A stretch of 64,000 bases of DNA from Atherix ibis (lineage: Eukaryota > Arthropoda > Insecta > Diptera > Athericidae): the NCBI GenBank assembly GCA_958298945.1, contig OY282605.1:112402267-112466266 (forward strand). The letters are read 5' to 3'. A model generated the notes under the pieces. The model was given only the letters and a program-made list of their open reading frames with translations, had not been told where the DNA came from and searched no databases. Shown here in pieces: positions 54,601-64,000 of the stretch. Made by a program: the position numbers and the translations under genes. The stretch's first letter is position 1. Every line of letters starts with the position of its first letter.

Positions 54601-57600
54601 TGCATTTCAATGCTTCTAAGGGGTAAATTTTATAATGTATTTAATTGTAATTTTATAAAAAAACATTGTTCTAACTTCTTATAGCGAAAAAAATATATAT
54701 GTTATGTTGATGAATTTTTTATTTGCATTTATTTGTTTTTCAATAAAGGTTCAATAAAATATTCGGCAAAAATTATTCCAAATAATTTTGTGACTGCACT
54801 TTTAATAATGAGAATTATATTAAAAATTAGCACACTTTCAAATAAATATTGATCTTAAGCAATGAATTGTATAAAAATATAATATAGATTAAATTTTATA
54901 CTTGAAAATATATATTTTTTTTCATATTTGTACATATTTTAAGGAACAAAAGATATTTTTCTCTAAGAATTCTATTATGATATTATTAACTGTTCGAATA
55001 TTCTTAAAAGATTATTAACTGTTCGAAGCAAATAATCAACAATAACCGAATCTCGGAAAAATATTCCGGACAACTACCAAAATATATTTTGGGCATCAAC
55101 CAATAAGTATTCAAAAGGTGCTATTATGATCGTTTCTGAATATGATTCTTTAACAGTTTGTGAATCGTATAATGCGTAATTGAGCTTAAATTAAATAATT
55201 TTTTTTAAAATTCATGTAACTTAGTCCAATAATATTTAAAATTTAAAAAAACATTCGTAATAATATTAAATGAACGAGTAAATAAATTTTATTAATAATT
55301 AATCTTAGTATTTATATGTGCTTAAAATACCTACTACAGTCACTTAAAAGAGTATTAGGAACTCTTAATTTGTTTTTAATATAATTTAAAAAAATATATA
55401 TATTAACCTAATCAAAACGATCTAATGCATCATATTTTTTGCCTTTTTTTTTAGTATAACATTTTGGAGTAATTCTATTTTTGATAACTTTTTGCTGCTT
55501 AGAAAATTGATAATTTTATCTAGATTTTTGTAGCCTAATTACCAAATTAATATTTAAATCTATTGTAATATCTATTATACTAAAATGGATGGAATTAATT
55601 TCTATCCATTTAATTATAATAGATATTATTCAAAAACTGAAATAAGAATGATTTTTCTTCTAATGGGTTTTGTGAACTATCTTATTCACAGTGAAAACAC
55701 AACGTTCCTAATACTTTTCTTTTATGACTGTATAAACTTATTTAAGTATAGATAAATAATTTAAGTATAGATATTTATAATATAATTGTTATATGATTAT
55801 ATAAAAACTCTTTAACATTATATAAATTATAACGTTAATAATTTATTGAACGTTAAAATTTATAAATTATAATATGATAAATATTTTTAAAAAACTTTTA
55901 ATAATTAAAAATTTTGGTTTTTTTTTTTAAAAAAATAACAATTCCAATTTGAAGATTAAAGTTTTTGTTTAAAAATTAATTCAATATAAACATTAAAGAG
56001 GTATAAAAGTTAAATGATTTAATTAAGAAAAAGCCTACCTTTATTATATTCTGTACAGGAGTAGAAATATATTGTAAAATTATCAATAGTAATCTTATTA
56101 TTACTAGTATTATAAAATTATAAACAAAAACTGCGCCAATTTTACTAATTTGTTTTTGTTTTCTTTTCATTTTGATTGAATTTTTGATCATTTTATACTG
56201 ACCAGTCCATATTCCTAAATTTTCAATGCCAAATTTCTCATTAATACAAATATTTTTAACATAACTCTTTCCAATATTTCCAAAAATTTTATATATATTT
56301 TTTTATGTGGCTTAGTTTAATAATTAATACAAACAAGTTGTATTAATATAGTTTATGTCCTGTAATTTCAATTATATTTATTGTATTTGATAAGATATTT
56401 TAAACTTGGCAATAAAAAAATTTTCAAAATTTATTATTCATTTCAATTTATAGAAAAATTTTCCAATAAAAATATCTTCTTTTTAATATATCTAAATAAA
56501 ACAATTGTGCGTTTTTTTTTAAAAAAAAAAATATATGTACATTGAGTAAAACCCCACAGTTGTTGCAGTTTTACATGATTATATGTACATAAATATATTA
56601 TGAGGAATATGGACTAGTTAAAAAAAGTTTTATTTACAAAAAAACTTAAAAAAATTTCCTTTTTTCTTATAGTAGAAATATATTTGAAAAAAATTTATAA
56701 ATATGGTAGTAATAAATAAAGCAAATACAAATTTATTTTTGCAAATATTTCAAAAGAAAAAAAATTTCCAATGAATTATTCCAATAGTTGCTTATAAACT
56801 AAAATCAAAAGACATATTCATTTGGTGGTGCTGGTAATTTCAATAATAACTTTCATTGATAAATCATACATAAACAAAAAAAAGGATCAGATACAATTAA
56901 CATGCTGTACAAAAAAATAAATGAAAAATAGAAAAAGAAAAATATCAATAAAGGACTTTTATATTCAATACTTATTGCACAAATACTTATATAAAATTTA
57001 AAAAAAGAAATTTCGAATAATATTTGTACAAGGTTTTTTATTTGTATAATATGTTTTTTTTTAAATGATATAAATTAGATAATATTTAAATGTAATACAA
57101 GATAATAAGATATTATAAATCAAATTTATATAGATGACATAAATATTTAACATTCAAAAAATGAAATTAAAAGAAGAAAGAAACAAAAATGAAAACATAA
57201 ATTTCAACAAAAATAAAAATAATATAAAAACATAAAAATTTCATAAAAATTAAGTACAATATATGTTGTACAATATTTTGGTACTTACGTCATCATCGTC
57301 AATATCGGTATTTTCAGTATCAGATAATCCACGTTTATCTTTCCATGCACCGCTGAAGATTGTTTCCATCTAATATTTGTGTTATTATATAAACAGTTTT
57401 TTTTTTTTTAATTAAGAAAAGTTTAAAATTTTGTTATTTACTTCAAATAAAAATAAAAAACAATAAAAATATTCAATTAAATAAAAGAAATGGAATATTT
57501 TCTTTTGTATACACAATATGTAAGTATTTGTTGTATATGATTCAAATTTTGATTGTTTGTATGTATTTTTTTTTGTGACCGAAAATAGTGTAGAAAAAAT

Positions 57601-60600
57601 CAAATATTAACACAACTTAAAATATGTCAAAAATTCCCAAAAACCCAAAAAGCAAAAATAGAAAAAAATTTACCAATGTTAAATAAAAACTTTCTTGCTC
57701 GTGAAAATATTGTTTCCCTTTTTAAGGTTATCAAATCTTGCAGTGATGCATAAATAACTAACAAACTAGGACCCAATGTAAATTATATTTTTCTAGAAGC
57801 TAAAAGATAACACTTAAGCTTAGATTGCACTGTGCGTGAAATGGACGATTTTCACCTGTAAATAGTTCGCTGTTAAATCGTTTCATTCTACGAGCAGCTC
57901 GCCGGTATATTTCACTGATCGTGTTATTAAACGATTTTTTCTCGGCGAGGAGCAATTTATGCTCGTGACAAGCAAGGAGAAGGGGAAATTGTATGAATAT
58001 ATACATGATTTAATCGTGCGTGCTTCTTCATGCATCACATATAACGTCGTTCCTACTTATATTAGGAATTTACACCTGCTCCTACACACATTACATTAAT
58101 ATTAACCGATGCAAAGTGAAGGTGAACTGATGAAAATTAAAAAAAAAGGTACCAAAAGCTAGTGTAGTATAGTGTGTAGAAAAAAATTGTTCGCCCATGA
58201 AAATTATCAATAAGTTTAATAAACTGACACTGACAGTGAAACATGTAATATTAATATTGAAATTAAATGTTAAAAAAATATATAAAATATTTAATAAAAT
58301 AAATAAATGAATTGCAATAATCCAAATAAATAATTGAATGTGAAAACGGCATTCATAATACAAAGTAAATAAAATAAGAATAGCCAGCGACTAACTAGAG
58401 AATTCGCCAATAAAAACTGTAGGAATTATTTCCACGACCAAAAATATATTTCAATATATTTAAATTCTTTTTTGTTCGTGTTTGTTTGCGGTAAACCTGC
58501 CAGTTAAATACATAAACAAACTTTGTTTGCGGTAAACCTGCATATTAGCATGCACGAGCAAAAATCCTTCATGATCGTGCATGTATTTAACTGTCAGACG
58601 CGTAAAAAATTGGAAATTTACGCACATACAGTAACAATCTAAGATTTAGTACAATAATCTAAATCTTGTTGAGTAGAAGGCAAATTATATTTACATTATT
58701 TACGTAAATAATTTAAGTATAAATAAATAATTTATTCAATTTCTATAGCATTTGAATTTGAATTCGAAAAAAAATTCTTTGGGCTTGTCTTCAAAAGAAA
58801 AGATATTCATGATCATCTAATGAACATTTAGCACAAAAATGATTAAAGAGAAAAAATTGATATTGCAAGGAAAAGTAAAAAAAAAGAGTCATTTTCGATT
58901 GATATTTTTCTATAGTTAACATTTTTTTTGGGTTTGTATAGTACGCCATCTGTTGGTTTTTTTTCAACTTTCAAAATGTCTGTCAAAACACACATTATGA
59001 TTTTTTTTTACAACTGTCAAGTATAAAGTAGTACATTTTAAGTCATGGAGTCATTAACAACAGAACAACGCATTTTAATCATCCAAACATATAACGAAAA
59101 AGGGCGTTCTGTAAAAATGACATTTCGCAAATGACAGTTTTAACGAAGAAGCACAGTTTCAAAAAATCGGTTTGTTTTGCACTAAATTCGGTGATCGGCA
59201 ATGAAAATTGGAAGCAAAGATCTTGACAACGTTGCAATTTTTTATCTGCGGCTATTTGAAAGAAAAAGCCTATGTCAATTATCTAAAAACAATTCCAGAC
59301 TTAAAGAACAATATTTGAGAAGAAATTGAGGCCTTTCATCCAATTTTATTGGGAAAAGTCATCGAAAATTCCGATTTTTCAATAAAAATGTCCGATATTT
59401 CCTCACGATATGTGTGTTTTCTAACACCCAACAGATAGCCCACATTTTATAAATTTTTCTTAAAATTATATATTTTTTTAAAAGTTTTTCTAAAGAAGTA
59501 TTTTCATGTGTTTTTTTATTTTTTTAATGATAATATTTATATTTTCACTGCAAAATTTTAATAAAACCTAGTTTAATGTATAAGTAATGGATACCTTTAA
59601 ATAGTGAACAACTAATTCGGAATTTTATAAAATGTGAGTAAATTATTTTGATAGATTTTTATTGATATTATGAAAAAAAAATAATAGATACTATGAAAAA
59701 AAACCCCACTAAAAGTGTTGTAAATGAAATCTTTTGTAATATATAAAATTAAGTTTAATTGAAAAAAAAAAGAAAATATAAACAATCATTAACACCAAAA
59801 ATCAAATTCGATATAAAAATATTAATCAAACTCATAGAATCAATAATTCAACAAAAAGAAAACTACTAAAAATTAATAATGAAATAAATTTTCTATTTGA
59901 TTTTGCACAAGGCAATTTTTGTCTATTCGCAAAAAAAAGAAACGTTAGATGGCCGCCATTTTGAAATGTCGGTGCATTCAGATTAAATGGATGGTTTTTA
60001 ATAATAAACTCGAACTAAAACTGAAACATTTCAAATCTTATACTTACTCGCAATTCAAATTTCAATTAATTTTTTTCAGCTTATTTATTATTTGCTGGTG
60101 TGCAAATTGAAGCATTTTTCTCTTTGAGAGGAGACTACTGTTTATTTAAAAATAGTTTTTTTTTTAAAAATAATTATTAAAAAGAACTCTTAAATTTTCG
60201 GTTAATAGTTTGTTGGAAAAGTTTTTTTGGTTAAAAAAGAAAACGAAATTAACTAAAAATAAATATACTATATAATGAAATGATAAAAGGAAAAAAGTAG
60301 TATCAGTACACAATGTAAAGCCATCGCAATGAATAAATTACTAGCAGAGACCACCACCACATCCACTATTTGCTTAATAATAAAAGGATTATTTTCTAAA
60401 TTGCCAGAATTACTTATAAATTTATTATTTTTCTTAAATATAATTAAAGAGAATATGATATTGCTTTAGGATTATTTTTTTAATTTGAATGCATACTTCT
60501 TAGTTTTTTTAAAATGATTTTTTTCTCTCTAATGATTGTTGTTGACCGTTTTATCATCTATAATAATATTGTTAATTCTCTCTTAAAATTAGTTTCAAAG

Positions 60601-61837
60601 TATCTTTGCCATCAGATCACATACATATATAGGTATTTATGAAAAAAGCAATTTTCTTTTCAAGCATTCACTTTTGAATAGCACTTACTAAGGATCTCTT
60701 TTCTGCAGTTGGACGTTTCTTTAGAATATGCTTAGCTTGTTCAGTAGTCGATACTAATTTGAGGAGCTACATTGATACAAAAAACCCAAATTATTTCGAA
60801 TTTTTATATATCATTCATTTACTTATGAATGATTGTATTGAATTGAAAGAAATTACATTAAATATTTTGTAGAAAATTTTCAGAATGTTATTTTTTTTTT
60901 TACTAACTTAAAAATTTACAAGAATTAAATATTTTTCCTGTTTTTCCCAATTTTTGAGTTAATTTTAAAAGCAAGTTTTTTAAATGTTTTTGTTTTTAAC
61001 ATTTTCTTTAAGGATTATTGGAAATATAAAATTTTTAATAAAAAACAAGAAGAAATTCTATTTAAGAATTTTAACTTTTGTAGAGATAAAAAATTACGTT
61101 TAAACCATTTTAATGCACCGCAATCGATTCATTTAAATTGTATTTAACAGAACAAAATTTCTAATTTTAGAAAAAAAAGGAAAATTTTTTTAATGATTGT
61201 AAAAAAAATATAATTTAAATATAAAAATAAATAGAATAATTGTTAAAAAAATTCTCACAGTCTGGCGGGTATTCTCATCCATTTCATGATCTCTAAGAGT
61301 TGCACCAAAAATTTCTCGAATCTAATTTAAAATAATTTTTATTTAAAGAAAACAAAGTAAATAATAAATTAAAAAAAAAAAACTTCAAAATTAGCTGCAC
61401 TATAAATAAAATAGGAAATTATTATGATTATTTTAAAAAAAAATGATACGATTTAAATTGTAAAATAATTGAAAAAGAAAAGAAATGAAGAAAAAAAATC
61501 AAAAAATTATTTTAAGAATTTTTTTTATAAAAATTAAAATATAAAAACGTTAAAAAAAATTATGTGGAAATTCTGTGTAAAAAATGTTTAAACATAAAAA
61601 CTGGAATTATTACTTTGTTATTGTATGAGTTGATATTTTGTGTTTTTGCTAAATTTTAAATGTACATAATTAAAAATTTTATAAAGTATCAAATAAATTT
61701 TTAAAAAATTAATCAATTAATTCGTTTTTATTAACCATTTTTCTGTGAACTTACAACTAGGAACTCATTTTTATCAACTCGCTGATTCCCATCGGTATCG
61801 AACATATTGAAGGCGATACGAAATCCTGATTGTGGTT
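45666..61837 (-). CDS. MICU3: Mitochondrial calcium uptake regulator, MICU3-like (3' part)
   Basis: MICU proteins sit in the mitochondrial intermembrane space and gate the calcium uniporter through EF-hands. Seven minus-strand exons are visible: 61755-61837, 61259-61321, 60689-60766, 57289-57369, 53856-54258, 50779-50936 and 45666-45737, giving about 311 residues in one continuous phase. The first carries an EF-hand (DTDGNQRVDKNE). The fifth has LQVHFFGKKG, MDNLQTEVLELEF and FCQFLNNLEDFAIAMRMY, typical of MICU3. The sixth has the last EF-hand (DEDGDGLLSYKE) and IMKDRLHRGFK. The last exon ends WDAFKHCIKQEMRLQT. N-terminal exons with the targeting signal lie beyond the right edge. The three short exons 2-4 (21, 26, 27 codons) all start and end in phase 0. 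Introns reach about 5 kb and hold transposons; 54259-57288 and 59442-60688 are plain AT-rich DNA. Confidence 0.9.
46290..46600 (-). mobile_element. Mariner fragment in the last MICU3 intron
   Basis: On the minus strand the codons near 46530 read DNAQPHVAKVV, the second Asp region of a mariner, and near 46330 a decayed WxPYAARKMGKSCG-like tail. No ends are seen. Confidence 0.6.
48190..48560 (+). mobile_element. DD41D-like element, almost entirely deleted
   Basis: ATG at 48248 starts MSSHSVQERVKMVEFYFSSG, a helix-turn-helix N-terminus like those of the other DD41D copies. The frame stops, and a C-terminal scrap follows (LEPETLRTVMKNALERAINF near 48455). The whole catalytic core is gone. Confidence 0.6.
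48640..49056 (-). mobile_element. Mariner with an inverted internal rearrangement
   Basis: The right end matches the 18800 and 40987 lineage and stops before TA near 49056. Most of the copy reads on the minus strand (HHDNAPAHASLLVREF in 48691-48999). The left edge (about 48655-48710, TCGTCTTCGATTTTTGCCCA) is the 5' coding start of the same family in plus orientation. The element therefore contains its own start twice in opposite directions and lacks the proper left end. Confidence 0.75.
49060..50640. other. AT-rich MICU3 intron DNA
   Basis: Contains a run of about 22 T at 49838-49859. No gene or recognisable repeat is seen. Confidence 0.55.
51350..51394. repeat. Perfect 18-bp hairpin with 9-nt loop in a MICU3 intron
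   Basis: GACTGTAGAGAAGCCATT (51350-51367) is followed by nine bases and its exact complement (51377-51394). Related direct copies of the arm (CTACAGTC next to ACTGGCTTCTCT) recur at about 51391-51420, 51432-51475 and 51490-51500. Confidence 0.9.
51700..52055 (+). mobile_element. RTE-like LINE 3' fragment
   Basis: Frame 51712-51927 (FRSIFNDEIHERYHGYSIIY, then RADHLCRIDDEDFTRKV) and the following DLDRIF segment parallel the C-terminus of the element at 27060-27430 (LRWAGYLIRIDEEN, then DLDWSSD). Confidence 0.65.
52145..53252 (+). mobile_element. DD41D-type Tc1/mariner element, decayed
   Basis: ATG at 52258 starts MERYTPQQHMEIIKFF. Later frames hold ENIAAVQAIVDEDPNLSIS (linker), KIIFSDKVHFHLSG-like sequence near 52675 (first Asp replaced), and WFQSGGATCHTAH near 52940 (second Asp lost). 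The outer motifs GTATAGGATCTTTTTG and the complement of TCTTATTGACAAACCATATAC may be the ends. Confidence 0.75.
57836..58006 (-). other. Open stretch of higher GC in a MICU3 intron, unrecognised
   Basis: A minus-strand frame of 68 codons contains ISEIYRRAARRMKRFNSEL, rich in Arg and Lys, and stands out from the AT-rich intron. I recognise no family. It could be old transposon coding sequence. It has no fitting splice partners in the MICU3 frame. Confidence 0.3.
58481..58593. repeat. Nested inverted and direct repeats
   Basis: A 20-nt direct repeat, TTTGTTTGCGGTAAACCTGC, lies at 58481-58500 and 58522-58541. CAGTTAAATACAT (58501-58513) is the exact complement of 58581-58593, and ATGCACGA (58550-58557) of 58575-58582. 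Confidence 0.85.
58940..59441 (+). mobile_element. DD41D-like element, internally deleted
   Basis: ATG at 59045 starts MESLTTEQRILIIQTYNEKG, a helix-turn-helix N-terminus. After a stop, only the C-terminal tail remains (FFICGYLKEKAYVNY). Inverted motifs GCCATCTGTTGG near 58946 and CCAACAGATAGC near 59427 lie at the edges and are probably the termini. Confidence 0.72.
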
Positions 61838-62049
61838 CTATAAATGAGAACAAGGGCAACAAATTTTTAAAACAAATATTTTTAACATACAGTTTTTTTT
61901 TATATAAAATTTAAAATATATACTTTAATTACAAATATGTATATAAATTTCGTGTTAACCATTCCAAATTAGGATAACAAAGACTGCAGATCTTTAAGAG
62001 CAATTATTTGTAAAATTTTAATTTTTTTCTAAATTTTTGTTGTTGATAG

Positions 62050-62290
62050 TTGTCATATGCAGACTTTGGAAAATTTAGTCATGGAGCGATGCACAGCTGT
62101 ACAATGCATAAAAGTGATCCAAACGTTTTACAAATATTGTCTTTCTTTGAGAAATGCATTTCGAACATGGCGTGTTTTTTGTCAGTCAACAAAATCGGCC
62201 ATCTTAGAAAATAGGCCGTTTGATGCAGAAATTCAAAGAATTTGGACCGGTGGAGAACGTGATAGTGAGTGCCAGTGAATTATTGTACAA
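62050..62290 (+). mobile_element. DD41D-like transposase N-terminal scrap
   Basis: ATG at 62081 gives MERCTAVQCIKVIQTFYKY, the start of a DUF4817-like helix-turn-helix region as in the other copies, and then decays. Confidence 0.5.
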
Positions 62291-63345
62291 GAGCCCCTAC
62301 TTTTTATTGAAGGGGGGAGTAGGTCTGCATTAGAGATAGCGGGAAGCCGCTATATTCAAAGGGTGTCTGAATGGGGGGAATAGAATGGGAGTGAATATTT
62401 CCGAAAGGAATACTGTTGAAGGGTTTTTTGGAACCAATATTCGTTTAGAGGCGGTCGGGGTCCGATACGCGCGGGAAGTACGGTACCTTGGAGTAAAGGT
62501 TGGGAAGAGGCTAAACTTTCGGCCTCACTTACAACATCTAACGCGGTACGTGGCCGGTTTGGTTGGCATACTGGTGCGAGTATTTCGTAAAGAATGGGGA
62601 CTACGATCCAGAGCGGTGAAAGTCCTGTACAAGAGTGTGTTTGTTCCGTGTGCAATGTATGCGTCGTGTGTGTGGGTTAACATTATGCGCCACCAGTATG
62701 CAAGGGTGGGCATAAATTCAGTTCAGCGTCTGACTCTGTATGCATCTTTGAATGTATGTAGAACCGTGTCAACCGAGGTGTTGCAGGTTCTTATGGGAGA
62801 AATTCCATGGGACCTGGAGGTGCTGGGTGGAAACGTCCACTACTGTCTACGGCGGGGCATCCCGCTTGCTGGTTGTCCGGTTAAGAATGAAGAGGTTCAG
62901 GATCTTAGTTTACGCCAACAGCGTGTATAAAATTTGGCAACGTCGATGGGATGAGAGTGTGAATGGCAGATGGACGCACATGTTCATTACGGATGTGTGC
63001 TTTGCATCAGCGCATGGATTTGAATTTGGTCTGTACCTTGGGTATTTACTCACGGGACACGGCAGTATGAATGGGTTTCTGCTAAGGCGTGGTCTAGCTG
63101 TAGATGCTAGATGCCCTTGTGGGGCGGCGGTGGAGAGTGCCAAGCACCTTCTCATTTAATGTGGATACCACGATGTGGAATCGTGGTGAATGATGAGGGT
63201 GTGGATGTGAGTGGTATGTTGGGTGTGAGAGAGAGGTATGAATGCCTTAACAGATTTGTCGTGGCACTATGTGAGAGGAGAGCGAGAATGGTGCGTGATT
63301 GAGTGTGTGAATGACATGCAGGGTGGCTACAACCGGGTGAAAGAC
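62291..63345 (+). mobile_element. R1-clade LINE, 3' part
   Basis: Frames 62385-62930 and 62752-63159 overlap across a shift near 62905. They encode the end of the reverse transcriptase (VRYLGVKVGKRLNF, then KVLYKSVFVPCAMYASCVW) and the C-terminal region (YLLTGHGSMNGFLLRRGL). A zinc-knuckle follows as C-P-C-G ... H, with a TAA just before its last Cys. The base composition is much richer in GC than the host genes. The upstream reverse transcriptase is absent. Confidence 0.8.
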
Positions 63346-64000
63346 CAAGGTCGATTCCGGTTGTACTTTCGTGTCTTGGCGAGCCCGCGTATCGGACATT
63401 AGACAATGTCATCAGTCCAGCGGCTCTCAGCGATCAGAGTGGCGTCAGCATACCGAACGGTATCACACGATGCGGTCATCCTGGCAAGAGGAGAGACCCG
63501 AGAGTCTTCGCCTCTGGCAAGAAAGATGGGACAGCTCGACGAAGGGTCGGTGGACTCATCGACTGATCCCAGATGTCACCAAATGGGTCACTCGCCTGCA
63601 CGGGGAAGTCGGGTATTACATCACCCAACTCTTGACTGGACATGGTTGCTTTCGGGCATACTTGCACAGATTCAAGAGAACAGACTCCCCAAACTGTCAT
63701 CGTTGCTACGATGTGCTCGAAGATGCAGAACACGTGTTCTTCCAATTCCCCTTTCACGAGGGGGCACGGGCAGAACTGGAGAAAAATGTGGACCGTTCCA
63801 TCAGTCCAGAAAACATAGTGGAGTGCATGCTGAAGAACCAATCGGCTTGGAACAGAGTTGCATAGTACGCGGAATCTATCATCAAGGATCTTCACACCAC
63901 GTACGAAAAATAGGCCGCGAGGCGTCATAACATCGGGATAGCAGTAAAATATTATAAGAACGCCCCGGCGAAGTAGTATTTAAAAAGAGTACCGCCGGGG
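63346..64000 (+). mobile_element. Second R1-clade LINE, 3' part (different family)
   Basis: Frame 63371-63865 encodes LWQERWDSSTKGRWTHRLIP, YITQLLTGHGCFRAYLHRF and a zinc-knuckle C-x2-C-x7-H in which the last Cys is replaced (HVFFQFPF). It parallels the same region of the preceding element but the two differ strongly. It continues to the edge of the window. Confidence 0.8.

Noticed and set aside
58091..58363. Hydrophobic minus-strand frame of 90 codons
   Set aside because: Low-complexity Phe/Ile/Leu content is what AT-rich DNA gives by chance; there is no splice context or conserved motif.

Overview
This is an AT-rich eukaryotic window, almost certainly from an insect and probably a fly. It has short GT-AG introns, a tRNA-Gly almost identical to the Drosophila form as I recall it, four CYP4-clan cytochrome P450 genes of the FDTT/FETT type I associate with dipteran CYP313/CYP325, and very many Tc1/mariner remnants. 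Host exons are intact and show clean splice phases. Nearly everything between them is transposon wreckage.

Layout. (1) 2.5-30.3 kb holds a tandem array of four P450 genes, all on the plus strand. Each has eight exons with conserved introns and its own TATA box; the proteins are 503, 504, 508 and 510 residues. The gaps between them, and intron 1 of the first gene, are filled by mariner (DD34D) and DD41D Tc1/mariner copies, two LINE fragments and a tRNA-Gly gene. (2) 30.6-37.1 kb is a compact housekeeping block: Cbp20 (plus), a CCDC134 orthologue (minus, convergent with Cbp20), and Ire1 (plus, divergent from CCDC134 across about 630 bp). (3) 37-45.6 kb has no host gene and carries a second cluster of internally deleted Tc1/mariner elements. 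(4) 45.7-61.8 kb is the 3' part of a MICU3-like gene on the minus strand. Seven exons are spread over 16 kb, with transposons and a perfect hairpin in the introns; its 5' exons lie beyond the window. (5) 62.3-64 kb holds the 3' parts of two different R1-clade LINEs, clearly richer in GC.

How the genes relate. The P450s are likely microsomal monooxygenases that expanded by tandem duplication, and genes 3 and 4 share a 59-nt identical patch that suggests gene conversion. CCDC134 (ER lumen, RTEL tail) and Ire1 (ER stress sensor) may share a promoter region. MICU3 regulates mitochondrial calcium uptake. No transposase in the window is intact. The most notable non-gene structures are a pogo/Tigger-like non-autonomous element carrying a nested mariner, a mariner nested in a DD41D element with a 52-nt repeat on either side, a 399-bp non-autonomous mariner with perfect TA duplications, and an 18-bp perfect hairpin in a MICU3 intron.

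Limits: splice sites were placed by eye from GT-AG signals, phase and homology between the four paralogues. Family names rest on recognised motifs, with no database search.
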